From Holophaga sp. (GTDB taxonomy: Bacteria > Acidobacteriota > Holophagae > Holophagales > Holophagaceae), in the NCBI GenBank assembly GCA_016715205.1, contig JADKBC010000001.1, forward strand, positions 1 to 64,000: a DNA stretch of 64,000 nucleotides, in the 5' to 3' direction. Positions 7,498-16,326 of the stretch are shown piece by piece (the stretch's first letter is position 1; each line of letters begins with the position of its first letter). A program made the position numbers and the translations under genes. Below the pieces are notes generated by a model. The model searched no databases, was not told the origin of the DNA, and saw nothing but the letters and a program-made list of their open reading frames with translations.

Positions 7498-9042
7498 ATG
7501 CCTGTGACTTCCGATCCGCACCTTTCCGTTGATCTTCAGACTGCGCTGCTGGAGCGCGCGGTTCGCGTGCAGGCCATTTCGGTGGAGATCACTGCCCTGG
7601 AAAATCCGGAGGAGATTCCCCACCGCGTGGTGGAAGCCCTGGTGCGGGAGCTAGGGCTTTCCGTGGCAAGTCTGGTATTGCGGGATCCCATCAGCGGCTC
7701 CCTGCGCTACGTGGCCGAAGTGGGCGTACCCGCCGAAGTGAAAGCCCTGGGTTTTCGCACCGGGGGCACGGCCGATACGGTCTTGCAGACAGGCCAGCCC
7801 CTGTTCGTGGAAGATGCGGCCCAGGATTCCCGGGTCAGCCCCCAGGCCCGCCCTTTCTTCCAGGCCTGGGCCTGCCTGCCGGTGCGGCATCGGGACCGCA
7901 CCTATGGCCTGCTCTTCGTGAATTTTCCCGAGGCCCATCCATTCCCCCCCATTGAACGCCACATCCTGGGCATTTTCGCCAGCCAGACCGCCATCGCCCT
8001 CGACAATGCCCGCCTCCACCAATCCGAACGCCACCGAGCCGCGGCCCTGGCCACCCTCGCCGCTTTGGGCCGCGATCTTTCCGAAAGCCTGGAAACCCCT
8101 GATCTGGTGCGGGTTCTGGCCCGCGCCCTGCGGGATCATCTGCCCCGCACCACGGCGGAAATACTGTGGCTGCGGGAAGGAGAGGCGCTACGTCCGGCCT
8201 TTGCCCTGGGCCTGAAGCTCACGGCCGAAAGCCTGACTGCGATCCCCGCCACCGCCAGCCTGATTCCTCCGGCCCTCGGTCCCCACACGGGATTGCGACC
8301 ACTTCCTCTCCCAAGCCTTTTTGATGAGTTCAAACTCCCGGCCGAAGCCCTGCCCATGGGAAATTGGCGCGCGCTGACCGCGGGCCTGACGGTTGGCAGC
8401 GAATCCCAGGGCGTGCTGGTCCTGCTCATGCCGGAAGAGGTTGAGCCCTTCAGCGCGGCGGAACTTGATTTCGTCCAGGCCCTGGTGGACCGAGGGGCCC
8501 TCGCGCTCCACAACGCAAACCTTTACGAGCAATCGATCCAGGCGGCCCATCGGGACAGCCTGACCCAAGTGCTGAACCACGGCACCATCCAGATCCGACT
8601 GGAGGAAGCCCTGGCCGAAGCCCAGCGCAGTGGCCAACCCCTGGCCCTGCTGATGCTGGATGCCGATCATTTCAAGCGCTGCAACGATACCCATGGTCAT
8701 GCCTTTGGGGATCGCGTGCTCGTGGCCCTGGCCCGCACCATCAAGGAGCAGGTTCGCCCCACCGATCTGGTTGGCCGCTGGGGCGGCGAGGAATTTACCG
8801 TGGTCCTGCCTGGGGTGGATGGCCCAGTGGCCCTGCGCGTGGCCGAGCGCATCCGCAGGGCCATGGAGGCTTTGGTTATTAAAGTTTCTGAGACCCAGTT
8901 CACCGCCGCCCCGACCATCAGCATCGGCCTGGCTTCCTATCCTGGCGCGGCCGAGACGCCCAGTTCCCTGTTGGAAGCTTCAGACACCGCGCTGTACGCG
9001 GCCAAGGCCCAGGGCCGCAACCGGGTGTGTGTCGCACCCTGA
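7498..9042 (+). CDS. Diguanylate cyclase with two GAF domains
   Basis: Makes cyclic di-GMP from two GTP. The 514-residue, apparently cytosolic protein has a GAF domain at about residues 25-180, a second at about 190-345, and a GGDEF domain from about 350. The last starts with DSLTQVLNHGTIQIRL and contains LMLDADHFKRCNDTHGHAFGD, the active-site loop GGEEF and, five residues before it, the inhibitory-site motif RPTD (RxxD). All catalytic and feedback residues are therefore present. GAF1 reads like a redox or small-ligand sensor domain but no ligand residues can be assigned. It starts four bases after the ABC exporter stop, so the two are probably co-transcribed. Confidence 0.92.
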   Translation: MPVTSDPHLSVDLQTALLERAVRVQAISVEITALENPEEIPHRVVEALVRELGLSVASLVLRDPISGSLRYVAEVGVPAEVKALGFRTGGTADTVLQTGQPLFVEDAAQDSRVSPQARPFFQAWACLPVRHRDRTYGLLFVNFPEAHPFPPIERHILGIFASQTAIALDNARLHQSERHRAAALATLAALGRDLSESLETPDLVRVLARALRDHLPRTTAEILWLREGEALRPAFALGLKLTAESLTAIPATASLIPPALGPHTGLRPLPLPSLFDEFKLPAEALPMGNWRALTAGLTVGSESQGVLVLLMPEEVEPFSAAELDFVQALVDRGALALHNANLYEQSIQAAHRDSLTQVLNHGTIQIRLEEALAEAQRSGQPLALLMLDADHFKRCNDTHGHAFGDRVLVALARTIKEQVRPTDLVGRWGGEEFTVVLPGVDGPVALRVAERIRRAMEALVIKVSETQFTAAPTISIGLASYPGAAETPSSLLEASDTALYAAKAQGRNRVCVAP

Positions 9043-9129
9043 GTGGGGCCGCCCGCGCCTCCGCTGGGGCGAGCCGCGCTGTGCTTTTCGCGTCAAAGTG
9101 CCAAGCTACTGCAAACCCCTTGGTGCCCC

Positions 9130-10482
9130 ATGCGTGTCTGGCTTCTGGCGTTATTTCTTCTCCCTCTTTTCGGTCAATCAGCGCCTCCTTTGCCCAAGGG
9201 CCAAGTGATTCCCAAGGTGGTTTGCGCTGCCAATCCACGTTTCAGCTATGCGCTTTACCTGCCCACAGGCTATCGCGAAGACCGCCCCTACCCCGTGCTG
9301 CTCGGGTTCTCACCCTCCGGCGTGGGCGAAGAACCAGTGCGCCTTTTTCAGCGCGCCGCCGAGCGCTTTGGCTGGATCGTGGTAGGTTCCAATGACTCCC
9401 GCAACGGCCTGCTCCGGCCTGCGGTGGAAGCCACCGATGCCCTGTGGAAAGATGTGAACGCGCGCTTTCGCGTGGAAGCCAAACGCTGCGCCAGTGTGGG
9501 TTTCTCCGGTGGTGCCCGCATGGCCATGCGGCTGGCCCTCAAACACCCTAAACAATTCAACGGCCTCATTTCCATCGGCGCCTTCGGCACAGGCGATGGC
9601 CTCCTGACGGGGCTCGGCCATCTGAATTTTTTTCTGGTGGGCGGACAAGAGGATTTCAATCACTGGGAGCTGCGCAAAGGGCATGAGGAGCTGCTTTCCC
9701 GGCGCTGGAAAGTCTGCGCGGACCGTTTCGATGGGGGGCACCGATGGCCGCCGGAAGACATGGCGCAGGCAGCGTTGGCCTTTCTGCAACTGGGCGCATC
9801 CCGGGATCGGTTGATCCCGGCGGACCCAGGTCTCGAAGCAGAATTTAGGCTGCTCCTTTCGCAACGTGCAGAGAAGGCGGGGTCCACCTGGCTGGCACAG
9901 CTTCGCTGGCAGGAACTGGCGCGCCTGTTCCCAGGCACCCCCGAGGCGCTGCAGGCCACGCAACGACTTGCCGCCCTCGCCCACGACCCCGCCCTGCTGG
10001 TTGAGCAAAAGCTCGAACGGCGTTATCTGGAGGAAGCGGAAACAATGGCCGCGCTTCCCCACGGTGAGCGCTACCGGGCGTTCCTCCAGCAGAAACTCGC
10101 TTCCCTCAAACAGGCCTCCGCCAGCGAGCAGACCATGATTCGCCGGCTGCTGGGCAGCGCGGGTGCCCATTACCACATGGCCGCCGCCGAAGCATTCGAA
10201 GCAAAAGACTGGAATCGGCTTCTGGAACTGTCATCCAGCTTGGCTGCGCTGGATGAACGTGACCCCGTGCCCTGCCTCCTGGCTGCCATTGCCCTGGCAC
10301 AATTGCAGCGCCCCGGGGAAGCGATCCTCCATCTTAGCCAGGCTCAACTCCGGGGCTACCGCAAACCCGACAAGCTCCGCGCCATGGAATGGCTGCAACC
10401 CCTGAAGGGGCAATCGGATTTCGAACAGGTGTTAAAGACCATGGAACCCAGCCAGGGCGAGCCGGTCACGCCCCCTCGGTGA
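9130..10482 (+). CDS. Secreted alpha/beta-hydrolase (esterase) with C-terminal TPR-like region
   Basis: The 450-residue product begins with a signal peptide (MRVWLLALFLLPLFGQSAP). The N-terminal half is an alpha/beta hydrolase of the PHB-depolymerase/feruloyl-esterase type: YALYLPTGY near residue 40, nucleophile elbow GFSGG with Ser126, and a likely catalytic His in DGGHRWPPED. The C-terminal half is helical with TPR-like units (LLAAIALAQLQRPGEAILHLSQ). The frame is open back to a GTG at 9043 directly after the cyclase stop, but the signal peptide argues for the ATG at 9130; there is no clear Shine-Dalgarno. Substrate unknown. The 3' end overlaps the leftward pilB-like gene by 17 bases. Confidence 0.75.
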   Translation: MRVWLLALFLLPLFGQSAPPLPKGQVIPKVVCAANPRFSYALYLPTGYREDRPYPVLLGFSPSGVGEEPVRLFQRAAERFGWIVVGSNDSRNGLLRPAVEATDALWKDVNARFRVEAKRCASVGFSGGARMAMRLALKHPKQFNGLISIGAFGTGDGLLTGLGHLNFFLVGGQEDFNHWELRKGHEELLSRRWKVCADRFDGGHRWPPEDMAQAALAFLQLGASRDRLIPADPGLEAEFRLLLSQRAEKAGSTWLAQLRWQELARLFPGTPEALQATQRLAALAHDPALLVEQKLERRYLEEAETMAALPHGERYRAFLQQKLASLKQASASEQTMIRRLLGSAGAHYHMAAAEAFEAKDWNRLLELSSSLAALDERDPVPCLLAAIALAQLQRPGEAILHLSQAQLRGYRKPDKLRAMEWLQPLKGQSDFEQVLKTMEPSQGEPVTPPR

Positions 10483-12115
10483 ACGTCACCTTGTTGATCT
10501 CGGCGAAGGTCGTGAGCCCCAGACGAACCTTTTCCAGGGCGCTTTCACGCAGGGTCTGCATGCCATGGCGGCGGGCGGCGGCCTTGATATCCCGGATGGA
10601 AGCTCGCTTGGTGATGAGTTCGCGCAGTTCATCGTTCATGCCCATGAATTCGATGATGGCCTGACGACCGCGGAAGCCCGTGCCGTTGCAATCCACGCAG
10701 CCGACCTTTTCGTAAAAGGTAGCCGAGGTGGCCCAAGCCGGATCCACCCCGTTATCGATGAGCTCCTGGGGCGAAGGGGGCGCGATCGGGTGTTTACACT
10801 TGGGACAGAGCGTGCGCACCAAGCGCTGGGCCAGAATGCAATTCAGGGCGGACACAAAGTTGTAGACCTCCACGCCCATATGCTGGAAACGCCCCAGCAC
10901 ATCCAAGGTGTTGTTGGCGTGAACGGTGGTGAAGACCAAGTGACCCGTAAGTGCCGACTGAATGGCGATCTGCGCGGTTTCGGAATCGCGGATCTCGCCC
11001 ACCAGAATCTTGTCGGGGTCGTGGCGCAGAATGGAACGCAGGCCCACGGCAAAGGTCAGGCCCTTCTTCTCATTCACCGGAATCTGGGTGACACCTTCGA
11101 GTTGGTATTCGACGGGATCCTCAATGGTGATGAGTTTGTCTTCGGGGCTGCGGATTTCCGTGAGCACCGCGTAGAGCGTGGTGGTCTTGCCGCTACCCGT
11201 GGGGCCCGTCACCAGGAACATGCCGTAGGGTTCCCGGGAAAAGCGCCGGATCTTCGCCAGCTCATGGGCGGAAAAGCCGAGGATATCCAGACTCAGGCTT
11301 TTGAACTCTTCGGAGAGATTCTCCTTGTCCAGAATGCGGATGACGGAATCTTCGCCATGGATGGTGGGCATGATGCTGACACGGAAATCGATGGCCCGGC
11401 CCCGCACCTTGAGCTTGAAGCGGCCATCTTGGGGTTTCCGTTTTTCCGCGATATCCAATTCGGACATCACCTTAATGCGGCTGATGATGGGCGAGGCGAA
11501 GCGCTTGTCGATGGGTTCGGCGGCGGCGTAGAGGCAGCCGTCGATGCGGTATTTGATCTGGAATCCTGTGGCCGTGGTTTCCATGTGGATATCGGAGGCC
11601 CGGCGCTGCAGGGCGTTGAAAATGGTCGTGTCCACCAGGCGGATGATCGGCGCTTCATCCTTGTCGGTGATGCGCTCAAGGTCCAGCACTTCGTCATCCA
11701 GATCCTCTTCCCGCAGCACCTGGACCTTCAGGGCTTCCCCAGCCTCATCCATGACCTTCTGGCCGGATTCAGACTTTTTCAGCACCTCCAAGATCTGGGC
11801 CTGGGGTGCCCCGGCAAACCGCAGGGGGCGCTTGAGCTGCATGCGGAGCAGATCCTGGGTGATCACATCCAAGGGGTCGGCCATGGCCAGCCACAGGGCA
11901 CCATCTCGTTCATGCACCGGCACAAAGTGCAGTTTCAGCATGAGATCCAAGGGCACCGCTTGGAAAAGAGCGAAATCCACCGGCTCCTTGGTGAGGTCCA
12001 AGGTGGGGTAGAGCGAGGGCCGGATGTCGGTTTTGGTGAGTTCGGAGGGATCCAGCACCGGGGCGAGATCGCTGGGCTTGGAGGGTTCGAGGCTGGGGGA
12101 GGTGGAGGAGGCCAT
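10466..12115 (-). CDS. Type IV pilus / type II secretion assembly ATPase (PilB/GspE family)
   Basis: Hexameric cytoplasmic ATPase that powers pilus extension or pseudopilus assembly. The 549-residue product has an N-terminal T2SSE/MshEN-like region (about residues 40-160), then ASDIHME, the Arg-rich RFKLKVRGRAIDFRVS, Walker A GPTGSGKTTT, the Asp box ITIEDPVE, Walker B ILVGEIRDSETA and the His box TGHLVFTTVHAN. A zinc knuckle, CPKCKHP with CVDCNGTGFRGR, is complete. No other pilus gene is adjacent; a pseudopilin and a PilR-like regulator lie 36 kb away. The start at 12115 has no strong ribosome-binding site. It converges on, and overlaps by 17 bases, the esterase gene. Confidence 0.9.
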   Translation of the reverse strand: MASSTSPSLEPSKPSDLAPVLDPSELTKTDIRPSLYPTLDLTKEPVDFALFQAVPLDLMLKLHFVPVHERDGALWLAMADPLDVITQDLLRMQLKRPLRFAGAPQAQILEVLKKSESGQKVMDEAGEALKVQVLREEDLDDEVLDLERITDKDEAPIIRLVDTTIFNALQRRASDIHMETTATGFQIKYRIDGCLYAAAEPIDKRFASPIISRIKVMSELDIAEKRKPQDGRFKLKVRGRAIDFRVSIMPTIHGEDSVIRILDKENLSEEFKSLSLDILGFSAHELAKIRRFSREPYGMFLVTGPTGSGKTTTLYAVLTEIRSPEDKLITIEDPVEYQLEGVTQIPVNEKKGLTFAVGLRSILRHDPDKILVGEIRDSETAQIAIQSALTGHLVFTTVHANNTLDVLGRFQHMGVEVYNFVSALNCILAQRLVRTLCPKCKHPIAPPSPQELIDNGVDPAWATSATFYEKVGCVDCNGTGFRGRQAIIEFMGMNDELRELITKRASIRDIKAAARRHGMQTLRESALEKVRLGLTTFAEINKVTFTEGA

Positions 12116-12230
12116 AGGTAAATGGTAGTGCGTTGAAGGGACGAAAAGTCGAAAGAGACCCCATTCGCGTATAGAATTCGCTGAAGGGGACTGGACGGGT
12201 AATTCCCCACTTCAAGGTCGGAATTGAGCG

Positions 12231-12260
12231 TTGACCGACTCCGCCTGCAACGATGACAAT
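12231..12260 (+). promoter_or_regulatory. Candidate sigma-70-type promoter for the nuo-atp operon
   Basis: TTGACC at 12231-12236 and GACAAT at 12255-12260 are 18 bases apart, ending 30 bases before the nuoA start. The -35 matches the consensus well and the -10 matches at four of six positions. This is the only good pair I see in the 175-base gap between pilB and nuoA. Confidence 0.35.
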
Positions 12261-12290
12261 GAAATTCCCTAGAAACAATCCGGAGGTTCC

Positions 12291-12644
12291 ATGCGCGGGT
12301 ACGCCCCCATCCTGCTCCTGATTCTCGTGGCCGTGGCGTTACCAATCGTGATCTGGAACCTGTCATGGCTGCTCAGACCCAGTTGGCCAAGTGCAGCAAA
12401 ATCATCAACCTATGAATGCGGTATCGCCACCACCGGCGAGGCCCGCGAGAAGTTTTCGGTCCGCTATTACCTGGTGGCCGTGATGTTCCTGGTGTTCGAC
12501 GTGGAAACGGTGTTCCTGATGCCCTGGGCGATCCAGATGAAGGAACTGGCCCTGTTTGGCCTCATTGAGATCGGGATCTTCCTCTTTCTGCTGCTGTTTG
12601 GTTATGGCTACATCTGGTCCAAGGGAGCCCTCACATGGGAGTAA
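12291..12644 (+). CDS. nuoA: NADH-quinone oxidoreductase subunit A
   Basis: Small membrane subunit of complex I at the junction of membrane and peripheral arms. The 117-residue product has three membrane helices and the family signature YECGI followed by FSVRYYLVAVMFLVFDVETVFLMPWA. CGGAGG lies five bases before the ATG. It is the first gene of an eleven-gene nuo set that continues into ATP-synthase genes. Confidence 0.97.
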   Translation: MRGYAPILLLILVAVALPIVIWNLSWLLRPSWPSAAKSSTYECGIATTGEAREKFSVRYYLVAVMFLVFDVETVFLMPWAIQMKELALFGLIEIGIFLFLLLFGYGYIWSKGALTWE

Positions 12645-13144
12645 TGCAGCCTTCTGCCCTTGAGCAGATCCTCATCACCACCAAGGTCGAGAAGGTCATG
12701 AACTGGTCCCGCGCCACCAGTGTGTGGCCCATGACCTTCGGTCTGGCCTGCTGCGCCATCGAGATGATGGCCGCCGGGGCTGCCCGTTTCGATTTCGACC
12801 GCTTCGGCTGCGGTATCTTCCGTGCCACCCCGCGCCAGGCCGACCTGATGATTGTGGCCGGCACCGTTACCTATAAGATGGCCCCCACCATCAAGCTGCT
12901 TTACGACCAAATGCCCGAGCCCAAGTGGGTGATCGCCATGGGCAGTTGCGCCACCTGCGGCGGACCCTTCGATTCGTACCACACCATTCAGGGCGTGGAC
13001 AAAATCATTCCTGTGGATGTCTACATCCCCGGGTGCCCCCCCCGCCCGGAATCCCTGTTCTATGGCTTCATGAAGCTGCAGGACAAGATCATGAGCAGCA
13101 GCCTGGCTGATCGCTACCGGGAGATTTTTGAGGAGGTCGGCTGA
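12635..13144 (+). CDS. nuoB: NADH-quinone oxidoreductase subunit B
   Basis: Peripheral-arm subunit carrying the terminal [4Fe-4S] cluster N2, which passes electrons to quinone. In the 169-residue product the four ligands are visible: tandem Cys39-Cys40 in FGLACCAIEMM, Cys105 in GSCATCGGPF and Cys134 in IPGCPPRPE. GGGAG lies six bases before the ATG at 12635, which is inside the end of nuoA (10-base overlap), implying coupled translation. Confidence 0.97.
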   Translation: MGVMQPSALEQILITTKVEKVMNWSRATSVWPMTFGLACCAIEMMAAGAARFDFDRFGCGIFRATPRQADLMIVAGTVTYKMAPTIKLLYDQMPEPKWVIAMGSCATCGGPFDSYHTIQGVDKIIPVDVYIPGCPPRPESLFYGFMKLQDKIMSSSLADRYREIFEEVG

Positions 13145-14016
13145 TGTCGGACGCCCCCATCCCCGAAACCACGCCGGAAACGCCGAGCGGCCCCTTCGTC
13201 TACGACTACACGACGGCCCCCAATCGCCAGGTGGTGCTGCCCAAGACCGTACCCCTGCCGGGCTACCGCACCTATGTGGCTGAGCAGAAGGCGCTGGTGG
13301 AAGCGGAAGAAGCCAAGTGGCAGAAGCAGCTCGCCGATTTTGATACCGCCAAGGCCAAGGCTGAGGCCGAAGGCAAAGACGCTCCCAAAGCACCCGTAAA
13401 AGCCGTGGCCAAGAAGAACGACACCGACATGGTGTTCCCCGCCCCCACGGAAGCCAAGGACCCCACACTGCTGCATCTGGTCAATGGGCTGGGCGACAAG
13501 GTGGAAGAAGCCTTCGAGCAGGCCGGGGAACTCACCTGCCAGGTGGCCAAGGAACACATCCTCGAAGCCCTCCGCCTCTGCCGCGAGGATGCCCAGTTGA
13601 AGTTCGAAATGCTGGCCGACGAGACCGCCACCCATTACCCGGCCGCTCAGGGCTTCGCGTTCAGCGTGGTCTACCACCTCACCAGCATCGCCCGTAAAAA
13701 GCGCCTTCGCCTGCGCATCCTGGTGCCGGAAGGCTTCGAGCCTGAAAGCGCCACCCAGGTCTACCCTTCCGCCAATTGGATGGAACGGGAGATCTGGGAC
13801 ATGCTCGGCATCCGCTTCGCGAACCACCCGAACATGATCCGCATCCTCTGCCCGGAAGACTGGGAGGGTCACGCCCTCCGCAAGGAATACCCCGTGGTGG
13901 GCTGGGGCCAGCGGGACATCGATTTCCGCGAAGACCGCGGTGGCATGCTCAATCGCATCGCCATGGAAAAAGCGGGCCAGCTCGGCATCAACCTCAAGCG
14001 CCCCAAGGCGGAGTGA
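13144..14016 (+). CDS. nuoC: NADH-quinone oxidoreductase subunit C with N-terminal extension
   Basis: The conserved 30-kDa-subunit domain occupies about residues 118-290 (YPSANWMEREIWDMLGIRF, RILCPEDWEGHALRKEYPV). It is preceded by about 115 extra residues rich in Ala, Lys, Glu and Pro (for example ADFDTAKAKAEAEGKDAPK), likely coiled or disordered. Typical stand-alone NuoC is about 180-220 residues, so the 290-residue length comes from this extension. NuoC and NuoD are separate here, not fused. The start ATG shares one base with the nuoB stop (TGATG). Confidence 0.95.
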   Translation: MSDAPIPETTPETPSGPFVYDYTTAPNRQVVLPKTVPLPGYRTYVAEQKALVEAEEAKWQKQLADFDTAKAKAEAEGKDAPKAPVKAVAKKNDTDMVFPAPTEAKDPTLLHLVNGLGDKVEEAFEQAGELTCQVAKEHILEALRLCREDAQLKFEMLADETATHYPAAQGFAFSVVYHLTSIARKKRLRLRILVPEGFEPESATQVYPSANWMEREIWDMLGIRFANHPNMIRILCPEDWEGHALRKEYPVVGWGQRDIDFREDRGGMLNRIAMEKAGQLGINLKRPKAE

Positions 14017-14019
14017 TCG

Positions 14020-15120
14020 ATGTTCAAAAACGAGGAGATGGAAGTCAACCTGGGCCCACAGCATCCGTCCACCCACGGCGTGCTCCGGGTCAAGCTGCGG
14101 CTCGATGGCGAAACCATCAAGCACTGCACACCCGTGATCGGCTACCTGCATCGGGGCGTGGAAAAGATCTGTGAAAACAAGACCTTCTTCCAGGGCCAGG
14201 TCTGGACCGACCGCATGGACTACTGCTCGGCCGTGGCCAACAACCTGGGCTGGGCCGAAGCCAACGAGAAACTGTTTGGCATCACGGTGCCCCGGCGTGC
14301 CCAGTACATCCGCACGATGCTCAACGAGTTCAACCGCCTGGCGAGCCACCTGATCTGGCTGGCCACCCACGCGCTGGATATCGGCGCCATGACGGTGTTC
14401 CTCTACACCTTCCGGGAGCGCGAAGACATCCTGGATATCAACGAAGCCTTCTGCGGCAGCCGCCTCACCACCACCGCCCTGCGCATTGGTGGCCTGCGCG
14501 AAGACCTGCCCCCGGGCTTCGCCAAGCTGGTCAACAAGTTCCTGGCCAAGTTCCCGGCCTGCCTCGAGGAATACGAAAACCTGCTGTCGGAAAACCGCAT
14601 CTGGAAAAAACGCACGGTCGGGGTAGCCAAGCTGAATGCCGAGGACGCCATCGCCCTTGGCGTCACCGGCCCGGTGCTCCGCGCCGCGGGCGTGCCCTAC
14701 GATATCCGCAAGGCCTTCCCCTACGCCGCCTACGCGGAAATGGATTTCGAAGTGCCCACCCGCACCGAGGCCGATACCTACGCCCGGTACCTGGTGCGCC
14801 TGGCCGAAATGCGCCAGAGCACCCGCATCATCCAGCAGTGCATGGATGGCCTGCCCGAAGGCCCCGTCATGGCCAAGATCCCCAAGATCCTGCGGGCCGA
14901 GGTCAACGAGGTGTACCACGCCACCGAAGCCCCCAAGGGCGAAATCGGCTACTACCTGGTGGGCGAAAAGGGCAGCACCAACCCCTACCGCTTTCATGTC
15001 CGCGCGCCGGGCTTCATCAACCTCCAGTCCTTGCCCAAGATGGTGGAAGGGAGCCTGCTCGCGGATATCGTCGCCGCCATTGGCACCCTGGACATCGTGC
15101 TCGGCGAAATCGATCGCTGA
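14020..15120 (+). CDS. nuoD: NADH-quinone oxidoreductase subunit D
   Basis: The 49-kDa subunit forms the quinone site with NuoB. The 366-residue product begins in the conserved core, MEVNLGPQHPSTHGVLR, with no long N-terminal extension. It carries TPVIGYLHRGVEK, YCSAVANNLGWAEANEKL and the C-terminal GEIGYYLV and RAPGFINLQSLPKM. It follows nuoC after three bases. The next gene is nuoH: the NADH-dehydrogenase module genes nuoE, nuoF and nuoG that often sit here are absent. Confidence 0.97.
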   Translation: MFKNEEMEVNLGPQHPSTHGVLRVKLRLDGETIKHCTPVIGYLHRGVEKICENKTFFQGQVWTDRMDYCSAVANNLGWAEANEKLFGITVPRRAQYIRTMLNEFNRLASHLIWLATHALDIGAMTVFLYTFREREDILDINEAFCGSRLTTTALRIGGLREDLPPGFAKLVNKFLAKFPACLEEYENLLSENRIWKKRTVGVAKLNAEDAIALGVTGPVLRAAGVPYDIRKAFPYAAYAEMDFEVPTRTEADTYARYLVRLAEMRQSTRIIQQCMDGLPEGPVMAKIPKILRAEVNEVYHATEAPKGEIGYYLVGEKGSTNPYRFHVRAPGFINLQSLPKMVEGSLLADIVAAIGTLDIVLGEIDR

Positions 15121-15134
15121 AGAGGACCTGATTC

Positions 15135-16316
15135 ATGCCGACTCCGACCCTCACCCAGTCCCTGATCATTGCCCTCCTCCAGGCCATCCTGGTGGTGGTC
15201 TTCATTTTCGTGGTGGTGCCCCTCACGCTTTACGCAGAGCGCAAAGTGCTTGGCTACCTCCAGCTACGCCTGGGTGCCACCCGCGTCGCGGGCAGCCTCA
15301 CAGGCCTCACGGGCTTCGTCAACCGCAACATGTGGAAGCTGGGCAAGGTGCCTATGCTCTCCTACTGGCGCGGCATCGTCATGCTGGTGGGCGACGTCGT
15401 GAAAATGATCATCAAGGAAGACATCCTGCCCACCAAGGCTGACAAGTTCGTCTTCTTCATTGCCCCGGCCATCAGTTTCTGCGCCTCGGTCATCGTCTTC
15501 GCCGCCATCAGCTTCGTGCCCGGCACCCTCTTCGTGCTGCCCAAATTCATTCCCATCGTGGGCGGCCTGCCCGTGAGCGGCGCCGTGGGCGATGTGAACG
15601 TCGGCCTGTTGTGGATCCTGGGCATCGCCAGCGTGGGCGTCTACGGCATCGTGCTGGCGGGCTGGGCCTCCAACTCGAAGTACCCGCTGCTGGGCGGCCT
15701 GCGCAGCGGCGCCCAGATCGTGAGCTACGAAGTGCCCCTTACCCTCAGCCTGCTGGCGCCGGTGGTGATGTCGGGCAGCCTGCAATTCAGCGAAATGTCC
15801 CGGAGCATGGCGGTGGGCCTGCCTTACTGGGGCATCGTCCCCCAGTTCCTGGGTTTCTTCATCTACCTGACCTGCGGTTTCGCCGAAACCAACCGCCTGC
15901 CCTTCGATATGCCCGAAGCCGAAAACGAACTAGTGGCAGGCTTCCACACGGAATACTCCGGCATGAAGTTCGGCTTCTTCTACCTGGCCGAGTACATCAA
16001 CATGACCGTGGTGGCGGCGCTGGCCTCGGCCTTCTTCCTGGGCGGGCCCTGGTTGATGCCCTTCGGTCTCCATGGCGTGCTCAATCCCTTCTTCACGGCG
16101 CACCTTCCAGCGTTCCTCGTGCCGCTCCTCTGCGAGCCTCACGCCATCTTCTTCGTCGTGAAGATCATCTTCATCCTCTTCGTCTATATCTGGGTGCGCG
16201 GCACCATTCCTCGCTACCGGTACGATCAGGTGATGGCGGTGGCGTGGAAATACTTGATCCCCCTGACGCTGGTCAACCTGATGTTGGCCGCGGCCGTCCG
16301 CTATTTGACCGTCTGA
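15135..16316 (+). CDS. nuoH: NADH-quinone oxidoreductase subunit H
   Basis: Membrane subunit that joins the quinone cavity to the proton-pumping arm. The 393-residue product has eight or nine hydrophobic helices, the motif AERKVLGYLQLRLG near residue 35, and the highly conserved ETNRLPFDMPEAENELVAGFHTEYSG. It is somewhat longer than the usual 320-350 residues, mainly in the loops after helix 2 and near the C-terminus. AGAGGACC lies shortly before the ATG. Confidence 0.97.
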   Translation: MPTPTLTQSLIIALLQAILVVVFIFVVVPLTLYAERKVLGYLQLRLGATRVAGSLTGLTGFVNRNMWKLGKVPMLSYWRGIVMLVGDVVKMIIKEDILPTKADKFVFFIAPAISFCASVIVFAAISFVPGTLFVLPKFIPIVGGLPVSGAVGDVNVGLLWILGIASVGVYGIVLAGWASNSKYPLLGGLRSGAQIVSYEVPLTLSLLAPVVMSGSLQFSEMSRSMAVGLPYWGIVPQFLGFFIYLTCGFAETNRLPFDMPEAENELVAGFHTEYSGMKFGFFYLAEYINMTVVAALASAFFLGGPWLMPFGLHGVLNPFFTAHLPAFLVPLLCEPHAIFFVVKIIFILFVYIWVRGTIPRYRYDQVMAVAWKYLIPLTLVNLMLAAAVRYLTV

Positions 16317-16326
16317 GGGAGGCCCC

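Noticed and set aside
13114..14997. Long leftward open frame of over 600 codons opposite nuoC and nuoD
   Set aside because: It mirrors the codon bias of the high-G+C nuo genes, has low-complexity His/Gly/Val composition and no family resemblance; nuoC and nuoD are certain on the other strand.
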